Below are positions 1-7,329 of a stretch of 26,218 nt of DNA, piece by piece (position 1 is the first letter of the stretch; every line of letters starts with the position of its first letter). The translations under genes were made by a program, and so were the position numbers. The notes beneath the pieces are model-generated. The model worked only from the letters and a program-made list of their open reading frames with translations, ran no database searches and was not told the DNA's origin. The stretch comes from JAKJEP01 sp964580995 (GTDB lineage: Bacteria > Planctomycetota > Phycisphaerae > Sedimentisphaerales > SM23-30): NCBI GenBank assembly GCA_964580995.1, contig CAZOMV010000084.1, positions 1 through 26,218 on the forward strand. The letters are read 5' to 3'.

Positions 1-163
1 GGGGGGGGAGGGGGGAGAGGGGGGGGGGGGGGGGGGGGCGGGTGGGGGGGGGGGGGGGGGGATGGGGGGGGGGGGGGGGGGGGGGGTGGGGGGGGTGGTG
101 GGGGGGGGGGGGGGGGGGGGGAAAGGGGGGGGGGTGGGGGGGGCGACCCGGGGGGGAGGGGGG
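1..163. other. Poly-G low-complexity contig end, probable artefact
   Basis: The first 163 bases are almost entirely G with scattered T, A and C. Recognisable coding sequence begins abruptly at about 164. The distance from here back to base 1 (about 55 codons) matches the length an SDR needs between its start codon and the 'AVKADVS' segment, so the stretch appears to replace real coding sequence rather than add to it. Runs of G are typical of no-signal calls in two-colour sequencing chemistry at contig or read ends. I do not regard the glycine-rich translation as a real protein segment. Confidence 0.85.
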
Positions 164-748
164 GAGTGTCTGGCGGTGAAGGCGGATGTGTCCCGGATGA
201 GGGATTTGGATAAACTGGTTAACCGGACGGTGGAGGAATTCGGGCGGATCGATATTCTGGTGAATAATGCGGGGATTTGTCCGCGTACGCCGTTGGAGGA
301 GATTACGGAGAAGGAATGGGACCGGGTGTTGGCGGTAAATCTGAAGGGGGCTTTCTTTCTGTATCAGAAGGCGCTGCCGTGGCTGGAGCGGAAACCGGGC
401 GGCTGCGTGGTTAATATGGCCTCGGGGGCGGGGAAAATCGGCGGGGTGCAGGTGGGGGCGCATTATTCGGCGTCGAAGGCGGCCCTGATCTGCCTGACCA
501 AGACGATGGCGCTGCAGGGGGCGCGGTACGGGATTCGGGCTAACGCGGTATGTCCGGGAGTGATAGGGACGGAGATGACAATGAAGATATCCCGCCAGCA
601 GCTTAACCGGTATAAAAAGGCGATTCCCCTGGGGCGGATCGGCAGCGAGGAAGATGTGGCCGGCGCGGTTTTATTTCTGGTTTCGGAGGCGGCCAGTTAC
701 ATTACGGGTGAGATTCTGGATGTCAACGGCGGTTTTATCATGGATTGA
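2..748 (+). CDS. SDR-family oxidoreductase, 5' end corrupted
   Basis: This is a short-chain dehydrogenase/reductase that oxidises or reduces an alcohol/ketone with NAD(P). The readable part starts at 164. Visible hallmarks are the NNAG motif at about 263-274, the catalytic serine in 'NMASGAGK', the YxxxK active site in 'HYSASK', and the C-terminal 'GEILDVNGGF' that closes the cofactor pocket. The N-terminal TGxxxGxG dinucleotide-binding loop should lie in the poly-G stretch and cannot be read, so the true start and cofactor preference are unknown. The stop is TGA at 746-748, 15 bases before the next gene, so the two are probably co-transcribed. It resembles the 3-oxoacyl-ACP reductase/sugar dehydrogenase branch (FabG-like). 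The neighbouring amidohydrolase suggests a sugar or sugar-acid substrate, but this is inferred. Confidence 0.85.
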   Translation, partial: GGEGGEGGGGGGAGGGGGGGMGGGGGGGVGGVVGGGGGGGKGGGVGGATRGGGGECLAVKADVSRMRDLDKLVNRTVEEFGRIDILVNNAGICPRTPLEEITEKEWDRVLAVNLKGAFFLYQKALPWLERKPGGCVVNMASGAGKIGGVQVGAHYSASKAALICLTKTMALQGARYGIRANAVCPGVIGTEMTMKISRQQLNRYKKAIPLGRIGSEEDVAGAVLFLVSEAASYITGEILDVNGGFIMD

Positions 749-763
749 AAATCGGAGCGAACG

Positions 764-1690
764 ATGATTATTGATGCACATATGCACCTCTGGGATAAAG
801 TCGCGGGCCGGCTGGGCGGGCGGAAGGTCAGGCCGCTGCGGCAGGGGATGGTCCGGATCGGCCGGCACGTGGTGCAGGGGATGCCGAGCTGGTTTAGCGA
901 GGGCCGCAATCCGGCGGAACTGGCGCTGGCGGCCTTTGATGAGGCGGGAGTGGATGGGGCGGTGGTGACGCAGGAATATCTGGACGGCAATCAGAATCGC
1001 TACCTATTGCAGGTTCAGAAGAAATATCCCGGCCGTTTCTTTGTGCACGGTTTGATTGATTTTACCCGGCCGGAAACGCTGGGGCGGGAATGGGGGCGGG
1101 TGGTAAAGCAGGGGTTTCGGGGGATCAAGTGCCCGGCGATGTCTTTGCCGAGTCTGGCCCGGCCGGTTCGACTGGACCAGAAGGAACTGATGGCCGTGTG
1201 GGAGGAAATGGCGGCTCGGAAGATGATTTTGTCCATCGATCTGGCGGCGGGGGAGGTGCAGGTGGGGCAGATGAAAAATGTAATTCGGCGGTTTCCGGAT
1301 TTGCGGATTGCCATTGGGCATTTTGGGATGACGGGGCGGGGGAACTGGATGGCGCAGGTCCGGCTGGCGGAATGGGAAAATGTGTATATTGAGTGCGGGG
1401 GAATCATCTGGCTGTTCCGGCAGGAGGGGACGGCTTTTCCGCAGGCCCAGGCGAAGATCAAGCAGGCGTGGAAAGCGGTGGGCGCCCGCAAGCTCATGTG
1501 GGGTTCGGATTATCCCCGGACGATGGTGGATTTTACCTACCGGCAGAGTTTGTCCTGGGCGCGGAATGGCTGTGAGTTTTTCAGTGCGGAGGAACGGGCG
1601 GATTTTCTGGGGTGTAACGCAGCGCGATTGTACGGTTTTCCCTATAAAAAGAAAAACCGGCAGCCGCGGGTTCTCATTACGGAATCGTAA
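764..1690 (+). CDS. Amidohydrolase family 2 (TIM-barrel metal-dependent hydrolase)
   Basis: The 308-residue protein begins with the metal-binding 'DAHMHLW' (H6, H8), has a further histidine in 'IAIGHFG' (H186) and the strand-8 aspartate in 'MWGSDYP' (D249). This is the layout of the amidohydrolase-2 superfamily, which includes sugar-lactone hydrolases and decarboxylases of the ACMSD type. The strand-5 position where many members carry a histidine reads 'LSIDLAAG' (D159), so metal content may differ. The start ATG at 764 follows GGAGCGA. It is flanked on both sides by SDR genes (15 and 12 base gaps). An SDR plus amidohydrolase pair is what is seen in non-phosphorylative oxidation of deoxysugars, where an SDR makes a lactone and an amidohydrolase opens it. 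That assignment is inference; a decarboxylase role is the alternative. Confidence 0.85.
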   Translation: MIIDAHMHLWDKVAGRLGGRKVRPLRQGMVRIGRHVVQGMPSWFSEGRNPAELALAAFDEAGVDGAVVTQEYLDGNQNRYLLQVQKKYPGRFFVHGLIDFTRPETLGREWGRVVKQGFRGIKCPAMSLPSLARPVRLDQKELMAVWEEMAARKMILSIDLAAGEVQVGQMKNVIRRFPDLRIAIGHFGMTGRGNWMAQVRLAEWENVYIECGGIIWLFRQEGTAFPQAQAKIKQAWKAVGARKLMWGSDYPRTMVDFTYRQSLSWARNGCEFFSAEERADFLGCNAARLYGFPYKKKNRQPRVLITES

Positions 1691-1702
1691 CAGGAGTAAA
1701 TC

Positions 1703-2464
1703 ATGAAGCTGAAAGATAAAGTGGCGATTGTAACCGGTTCCAGCAAGGGGATTGGGGAGGGGATTGCGCGGGTCTTCCACCGGGAGGGGGCCAAGGTGGT
1801 GGTGGTGTGCCGGTCCCGTGAGGAAGGGATGAAGATGGCGGAGGAGCTGGGGGCCAGCCGGGGGCAGGCGATTTTTATCCAGACGGATTTGACCATTGAG
1901 GATGAGATTCGGCGAATGATCGACCAGACGGTGGAACATTTCGGGCAACTGGATATTCTGGTGAACAATGCGGGGTACCACATTTCCAAGAATGTGGAAG
2001 AAACCACGGAAGAAGAGTGGAAATTTATACAGGATACCAATTTACGCAGCACTTTTCTCTGCTCAAAATATGCCATCCCGCATTTGCGGAAGACACGCGG
2101 CAATATCATTAATATCAGCAGCATGGTGGGGGTGGTCGGCCAGCCGAACGCGGGGGCCTATTCGGCGACCAAGGGCGGGCAGATCGCGATGACCAAGGGC
2201 ATGGCGATTGATTTTGCCCCGGATGGGATCCGGGTGAATGTGATATGCCCCGGCTGGATTCAGACGCCGCTGGTCGAGGACTGGTTCAGCCAGCAGAAAG
2301 ACCCGGAGGCGGCCCGGCAGTATATTTACGACCAGCATCCGCTGGGGCGGATCGGTACGATAGAAGAATGCGGGACGGTGGCGGCGTTCCTGGCCAGCGA
2401 GGAAGCGTCTTTTGTGACGGGTGCGGTGATAGCAGTAGATGGGGGCGTGACGCTGGGATACTAA
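1703..2464 (+). CDS. SDR-family oxidoreductase
   Basis: A complete classical SDR of 253 residues. The NAD(P)-binding loop is TGSSKGIG (residues 11-18), NNAG is at 88-91, the catalytic serine at 139/140, and Y153 and K157 form the YxxxK pair. 'VNVICPGWIQTPL' and the C-terminal 'VTGAVIAVDGGVTLGY' are typical of the glucose 1-dehydrogenase/FabG-like branch. The start ATG is preceded by AGGAG seven bases upstream. The gene sits 12 bases after the amidohydrolase and is presumably in one operon with it. A role as a sugar, sugar-acid or deoxy-ketoacid dehydrogenase fits the context, but the sequence alone does not give the substrate. Confidence 0.9.
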   Translation: MKLKDKVAIVTGSSKGIGEGIARVFHREGAKVVVVCRSREEGMKMAEELGASRGQAIFIQTDLTIEDEIRRMIDQTVEHFGQLDILVNNAGYHISKNVEETTEEEWKFIQDTNLRSTFLCSKYAIPHLRKTRGNIINISSMVGVVGQPNAGAYSATKGGQIAMTKGMAIDFAPDGIRVNVICPGWIQTPLVEDWFSQQKDPEAARQYIYDQHPLGRIGTIEECGTVAAFLASEEASFVTGAVIAVDGGVTLGY

Positions 2465-2538
2465 TGATTCCGTGGTTACCGGATAAACGGTTGCCAAGAA
2501 AGTGAAATTTAATCGTATAGGCAATATCCTGAAGTTTA

Positions 2539-2553
2539 ACCAAAAGTTTTGGT
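2539..2553. promoter_or_regulatory. 15-bp odd palindrome upstream of alpha-galactosidase gene
   Basis: ACCAAAA-G-TTTTGGT is a perfect inverted repeat with 7-base arms about a single central G. It ends 15 bases before the GTG start at 2569, in the 104-base gap after the SDR. Its right arm belongs to GTTTTGGTAA, a 10-mer that also occurs at 8652-8661 between the ROK gene and the uronate operon. Its position next to the start codon fits an operator. The cognate regulator is unknown and the match may be chance. Confidence 0.3.
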
Positions 2554-2568
2554 AAGCAGGTACAAAAA

Positions 2569-4626
2569 GTGCAAAATCATTTTTATCCACGGACTCCAAT
2601 GCAGATGGTTTTCTGTATCGTCGCCTATTTGGGCGGTTTGGCTGGGCCAAGCCTAGCCGGTTGGCCGGGGGATAACTCTAAAAAGGTAATTAACCAATTT
2701 CTGGAAAAAACCAATGTACCTTTCTCTTTCACCTATGATGGCCGTACTTCCAGGCAGTTCCTGGATCAGTGGCAAATCAGCCATACCTGTCAGGAGGAAA
2801 CCGACCGAACGCTCCATACAATTACCTACGCGGATCCAGCTACCAAACTGGAAATCGTAAGTGAAGTGATTGAGTACAGGGATTATCCCGCGGTCGAATG
2901 GATCCATTACTTTACGAACAAGGGAGACCAGGACACCCCCATTCTGACCAAAGTCAATGCTTTGGATACGAATTTCACGGTCGATCCGGTTCAGGGAGAG
3001 GTTGTTTTACATCGGGTGTTAGGCTGCACCTCGACGGTTTCCGATTTTGCACCGGTGGATGAAGTCCTGTTTCCGGGTTATTCCACTCGGATTGCTTCGA
3101 TTCGAGGCCGGTCTTCCAACGGCAATATGCCTTTCTTCAACCTGGAGATTACCGGCAATCATGGGGCGATCCTCGCGATCGGCTGGACGGGGCAGTGGGA
3201 GGCTACGTTCCACCGGGATTACGCGCAAAATGGTATCGTAAATACCAGAGCGGGAATGGAAAGGACAAACCTGAAACTTCATCCGGGTGAACAGATTCGT
3301 ACTCCGAGTGTTTTGCTTTTCTTCTGGCGGGGAGATCAGCCGATCTACGGCCATAATCAGTATCGCAGATTTATCGTGAAACACCATACTCCCCATCTGG
3401 ACGGTCAGCCGGTCGATTTGATACTCGCCGCCAGTACCTGGTGGACATTGCAATTGGGTAATGGGTATAGTGAGCAGAATCAACAGGAGTATCTGGATCG
3501 ATATAAAAAAAATGGGCTGGCGGTCAACTGCTGGTGGATGGATGCCGGCTGGTTTGAAGGGGGCTGGCCCAGTGGGGTGGGCAACTGGTTTCCGCGTACG
3601 GATGGCTTTCCGAACGGATTGAAAGCACTTTCCCAAAAAGTTCATGAGGAGGGCCTGAAATTTTTACTCTGGTTTGAGCCGGAACGGGTCGCGGAAACGT
3701 CGCAGATCTATCGCGAGCATCCCGAATGGACGCTAGCGGCACCGGAAGGAGCACAGAATCGCGGCGAGGTGTATTGTCCCGATATCCATGGACCAACGAA
3801 TTACCTTTTCGATATGGGCAATTCCGAAGCGCGGAAATGGCTCACAGATCATATTGCCGCCCTGATCGAGGAGAATGGCATCGATATCTATCGTCACGAT
3901 GCCAATATCGATCCGATGAACTTCTGGCCGACGAACGAAGATCCGCAGCGGGTGGGGATTCGCGAGATTCGTTATATCGAGGGGCTGTATGACTTCTGGG
4001 AAGAACTCAAGCGGCGCAAGCCCGGCTTGATTGTCGAATGCTGCTGTAGCGGCAATCGACGCTTTGACCTGGAAACCATTACCCGAACCGTCAATCTCTG
4101 GCGCAGTGATTATTTTCGGGAATCCAATTGCAATCAAGCCCAGATGTATGGTTTGAGCCAATACGTTGTTTTGCATGGTTTGGGGACCCTGTCTGTTGAT
4201 AAATATGCCTATCGCAGTGTACTTGGCCCTTCTATCGTTGTTGAATGGCCGGTGAACAATCCGGATTTCGACTTCGATTTAGGAAGACACAACATCGAAT
4301 TGTTCTACAAGACTAGAGAGTTGTTCTATGGTGACTATTATCCGTTGACACCCTATTCTGTCAAACAGTCCGTCTGGCTGGCCTATCAGTTTCACCGCGA
4401 AGATCTGACCAGGGGAGTCGTGTTTGCGTTTCGGCGGCCGGTGTGTGAAGATTCGGAACTGATGGTACGGCTGGGCGGCCTTTTGCCTGATAAACGATAT
4501 GAAGTGGAAAACGTGGATACTCACCAGAAAGCCATATCCATCGGCTCGGATTTAGCCGCTGGGCTGAATCTTCAGGCAACGGAAAAACCGCAAGCGATCG
4601 TTCTTCTATACCAGCAAATTGATTAA
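2569..4626 (+). CDS. GH36-like alpha-galactosidase, probably secreted
   Basis: The 685-residue protein has the (beta/alpha)8 fold motifs of GH36-type retaining alpha-galactosidases: 'WWMDAGWF', 'LLWFEPERV', the nucleophile region 'YRHDANIDP' with D444, 'VECCCSGNRRFDLE', and the acid/base region 'LWRSDYF' with D514. It cleaves alpha-galactosyl or related alpha-glycosidic bonds. I chose the GTG at 2569, with GCAGG eight bases upstream; ATG at 2599 or 2605 is possible. With the later starts the N-terminus looks like a short signal peptide (hydrophobic run ending 'GPSLAG'), suggesting export. Codon use is less G-rich than in the flanking SDR and E1 genes, suggesting it joined the cluster separately. 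The exact linkage specificity cannot be read from the sequence. Confidence 0.85.
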   Translation: MQNHFYPRTPMQMVFCIVAYLGGLAGPSLAGWPGDNSKKVINQFLEKTNVPFSFTYDGRTSRQFLDQWQISHTCQEETDRTLHTITYADPATKLEIVSEVIEYRDYPAVEWIHYFTNKGDQDTPILTKVNALDTNFTVDPVQGEVVLHRVLGCTSTVSDFAPVDEVLFPGYSTRIASIRGRSSNGNMPFFNLEITGNHGAILAIGWTGQWEATFHRDYAQNGIVNTRAGMERTNLKLHPGEQIRTPSVLLFFWRGDQPIYGHNQYRRFIVKHHTPHLDGQPVDLILAASTWWTLQLGNGYSEQNQQEYLDRYKKNGLAVNCWWMDAGWFEGGWPSGVGNWFPRTDGFPNGLKALSQKVHEEGLKFLLWFEPERVAETSQIYREHPEWTLAAPEGAQNRGEVYCPDIHGPTNYLFDMGNSEARKWLTDHIAALIEENGIDIYRHDANIDPMNFWPTNEDPQRVGIREIRYIEGLYDFWEELKRRKPGLIVECCCSGNRRFDLETITRTVNLWRSDYFRESNCNQAQMYGLSQYVVLHGLGTLSVDKYAYRSVLGPSIVVEWPVNNPDFDFDLGRHNIELFYKTRELFYGDYYPLTPYSVKQSVWLAYQFHREDLTRGVVFAFRRPVCEDSELMVRLGGLLPDKRYEVENVDTHQKAISIGSDLAAGLNLQATEKPQAIVLLYQQID

Positions 4627-4669
4627 AGTCAGATTATATCTGGCAGAGTTTTTAAGGAAGTGGTTTGAA

Positions 4670-6844
4670 ATGAATACTATGGAAATGAAAGTGAAAACGG
4701 AACCGCACCGATGCACGGTCGGTGAAAAAAGCTTCGAAGCCGTCGGGAAAACCGGATTGGCGAATATGGCGTTTCAGATTTACCTGATTCGCGAGTTTGA
4801 GCAGACTCTGCTGAAGCTCTTTGGGGACGGCAGCGTGCACGGGCCGGTGCATACCAGTATTGGAGAGGAGGCCTGCGCCGCCGGAGCGATGGCGGGGATC
4901 GGGCCGGAGGATATGATCGCTTCGACGCATCGGGCGCATCATCATTATCTGGCGAAGCTGATCAGTTTCTATCAAAGCGGGGGATTCGAGGCGCTGGGGG
5001 GGGCGGTTCCGGAGGCCCTGCAAACGGACATCACCCATCTGATGGGCGAGATTATGGGGTTGTCCATCGGCTGCTGCGGCGGGCGGGGCGGGTCGATGCA
5101 TTTGCGGAATGCCCGGATCGGGGTTATCGGGACCAATGCGATTGTGGGCGGGGGAATCCCGCTGGCGACCGGGGCGGCGTTTGCCCAGAAATACAAAAAC
5201 AGCGGCAAGGTGGTGGTGTGTTTTCTGGGGGACGGGGCGGTGAATCAGGGTTCGTTTCATGAGGCCCTGAATCTGGCGGGGATCTGGAAGCTGCCGGTGA
5301 TTTATTTTGTCGAGAATAATTTATACGCGGTGGCGACCGCCACCCAGAAATCCACGGCGACCGAAGATATCGCCGTCAAGTCGGTGGCGTATGGGATCGA
5401 AGGGGTGATCGTCGATGGGATGGATCCGGTAGCGGTGCGTCAGGCGTTGTTGCAGGCGGCGGAACGGGCCAGGCAGGGCGGCGGGGCGACTCTGATCGAG
5501 GCCAAGTGCTACCGGTACCTGCACCATGCCGGCTCGGCGCCGGGCAGCGGGTTTGGGTACCGCGGTAAGGACGAGGAAGATCAATGGTCTCTGAAAGATC
5601 CGCACAGTACCTACCCCAAAACGCTGGTGGCGCACAAGGTCCTGACGGAAGAGCAGAATCAGATGCTGTTGGCGATGGCCCAGCAAGCGGTGCTGACGGC
5701 GCGGGAGGCCTGTGCCCGGCTGGTGGACGGCAAGCTGGTGACGCGGGAGGAACTCTGGCCCGATCCGAAAACGGTTCAGATCGGGATTCGCAGCGACGGC
5801 CGCGAATTTAAGAATGCGATTTATCACGAGAAGGAGGATTTTTCGGAGTTTACGACCCTGACCTATTCCGAGGCGATAGCCGCCGTTACCGGCAGGCATC
5901 TGGAGCAGGATGCGGATGTGTTTGTGCTGGGGGAGGAGGTGGCCAATTTCGGCGGCGGGCCGTATGGGGCCACGAAAGGGCTGCCGCAGAAGTATCCCAG
6001 CCGGGTATTAAATACGCCGATTTCCGAATGCGGGTTCAGCGGGCTGGGCGGCGGGGCGGCCATGTGCGGGCTGAAGCCGGTGGTCGAGATCATGTTCCCC
6101 GATTTTGCCCTGGTGGCGGCGGACCAGTTGTTCAACCAGATCGGCAAGCTGCGGCATATGTACGGCAATTCCACCGATATGCCGGTGGTGGTGCGGACGC
6201 GGATTGCCATCGGCTGCGGGTATGGGGGACAGCATTCGATGGACCCGGTAGGGATTTTCGCCCTGTTCAGCGGCTGGCATATCGTTTCGCCGTCGAACGC
6301 GTTTGACTATGTCGGGCTGTTCAATGCCGCGATGCGGTGCAAGGACCCGGTGGTCGTGATTGAGCACCATGCCCTCTATCCCCGCAAATTTGAGATTCCC
6401 AAAGACAATCTGGATTACCTGATTCCCCTGGGCAAGGCCCGGGTGGTGCAGACCGGCAAGGATATCACCCTGTTGTGCTATGGGATCAGCGTGAGCCTGG
6501 TTCAGGAAGCGGCGGCGGCGCTGGCGGAGCAGGGCATTGCGGCGGAAGTGATCGACCTGCGAACCCTGAGCCTGTTTGAGCTGGACTATGAGACTATCGG
6601 CGAATCCTTGAAAAAGACTAACGTGATGGCGATCATCGAGCAGGCCCCGGCGAGCATGACCCTGGGTCCCCGGATTGCCTGCGAGGTGCAAAAGCGATTC
6701 TTCGACTATCTGGACGCTCCCATCGAGACGCTCGGTGGGCTGGATATTCCCAATCCGGTCTCCCGTCGGCTGGAGGCGGCGGCGGTGCCCAATAGCCAGG
6801 CCATTCAAAATCTGGCGATGGATCTGGTCAAAAGAAAAAGATAA
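4670..6844 (+). CDS. Fused 2-oxoacid dehydrogenase E1 alpha-beta (TPP-dependent)
   Basis: One 724-residue chain contains E1 alpha (about 28-350) followed by E1 beta (about 398-724). The thiamine diphosphate motif GDG...NN is complete (GDGAVNQ at 187-193, N216-N217). 'SIGCCGGRGGSMH' and 'GTNAIVGGGIPLATGAA' are typical of E1 alpha, and 'LTYSEAIA', 'GEEVANFGG' and 'QHSMDP' are typical of E1 beta. Such enzymes decarboxylate 2-oxoacids (pyruvate, branched-chain or acetoin type) and pass the acyl group to a lipoyl E2. No E2 or E3 gene is visible in the window. I chose ATG 4670, preceded by AAGGAAG at 4654-4660; an earlier in-frame start at 4619 would overlap the upstream gene and lacks a ribosome site. 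The substrate is unknown. Confidence 0.85.
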   Translation: MNTMEMKVKTEPHRCTVGEKSFEAVGKTGLANMAFQIYLIREFEQTLLKLFGDGSVHGPVHTSIGEEACAAGAMAGIGPEDMIASTHRAHHHYLAKLISFYQSGGFEALGGAVPEALQTDITHLMGEIMGLSIGCCGGRGGSMHLRNARIGVIGTNAIVGGGIPLATGAAFAQKYKNSGKVVVCFLGDGAVNQGSFHEALNLAGIWKLPVIYFVENNLYAVATATQKSTATEDIAVKSVAYGIEGVIVDGMDPVAVRQALLQAAERARQGGGATLIEAKCYRYLHHAGSAPGSGFGYRGKDEEDQWSLKDPHSTYPKTLVAHKVLTEEQNQMLLAMAQQAVLTAREACARLVDGKLVTREELWPDPKTVQIGIRSDGREFKNAIYHEKEDFSEFTTLTYSEAIAAVTGRHLEQDADVFVLGEEVANFGGGPYGATKGLPQKYPSRVLNTPISECGFSGLGGGAAMCGLKPVVEIMFPDFALVAADQLFNQIGKLRHMYGNSTDMPVVVRTRIAIGCGYGGQHSMDPVGIFALFSGWHIVSPSNAFDYVGLFNAAMRCKDPVVVIEHHALYPRKFEIPKDNLDYLIPLGKARVVQTGKDITLLCYGISVSLVQEAAAALAEQGIAAEVIDLRTLSLFELDYETIGESLKKTNVMAIIEQAPASMTLGPRIACEVQKRFFDYLDAPIETLGGLDIPNPVSRRLEAAAVPNSQAIQNLAMDLVKRKR

Positions 6845-6873
6845 AAACAACCTTTGCAATGGAGAACAGCTAA

Positions 6874-7305
6874 ATGATTCAATCGCTGGGTCATGTGGGT
6901 TTGGGGGTGACGGATATGGAACGGTCGCTGGCGTTTTACCGCGATTATATCGGGATGACGGTGCTGATGGACCTGGATATCGCCGATGACCGGATCGCGC
7001 GGGTGGTGGGGATTCCGGGGGCCAAGTGCCGGATTGTGCATCTGACGCTGGGCGGGACGATTCTGGAATTGTTCCAGTATTCCCAGCCGGCGGGCAGCAA
7101 TCTGGCGCAAAAAATGCAGCAGTGCGACAAGGGCCTGATTCATCTGGGTTTTGAGATCCAGGATTTTCACCGGCATCTGGACGAGCTGAAAAAACGCAAT
7201 GTCGAGTTCCTCGGCGAACCGGTGGAGTTCCGGCCGGGCGTGTGGGTGGTGTATTTTCGCGGGCCGGATGGCGAAGTCTGTGAGTTCCGGCAGCAGCCGC
7301 AGTAA
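6874..7305 (+). CDS. VOC-superfamily (glyoxalase/epimerase-like) protein
   Basis: A 143-residue protein with two beta-alpha-beta-beta-beta modules of the vicinal oxygen chelate fold. Candidate metal ligands sit in the usual four places: H7 in 'LGHVGLGV', E65 in 'TILELFQY', H90 in 'LIHLGFEI', and E137 in 'GEVCEFRQ'. The family includes glyoxalase I, methylmalonyl-CoA epimerase and several lyases. The length suits the small epimerase/glyoxalase types, not ring-cleaving dioxygenases. The start ATG follows TGGAGA. It lies 29 bases after the fused E1 gene and probably ends that operon; the convergent ROK gene begins only 24 bases further on, with no obvious terminator between. The role in the pathway is not determinable by eye. 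Confidence 0.85.
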   Translation: MIQSLGHVGLGVTDMERSLAFYRDYIGMTVLMDLDIADDRIARVVGIPGAKCRIVHLTLGGTILELFQYSQPAGSNLAQKMQQCDKGLIHLGFEIQDFHRHLDELKKRNVEFLGEPVEFRPGVWVVYFRGPDGEVCEFRQQPQ

Positions 7306-7329
7306 GTCTCAGCCTTCGCCGGTTGAGCA

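Noticed and set aside
62..163. Glycine-rich N-terminal domain on the first SDR
   Set aside because: It is only the translation of the poly-G stretch; no SDR has such an extension and base quality is doubtful.
4619..4669. Longer E1 start overlapping the alpha-galactosidase stop
   Set aside because: There is no ribosome site there, while AAGGAAG precedes ATG 4670 and family similarity begins after that point.
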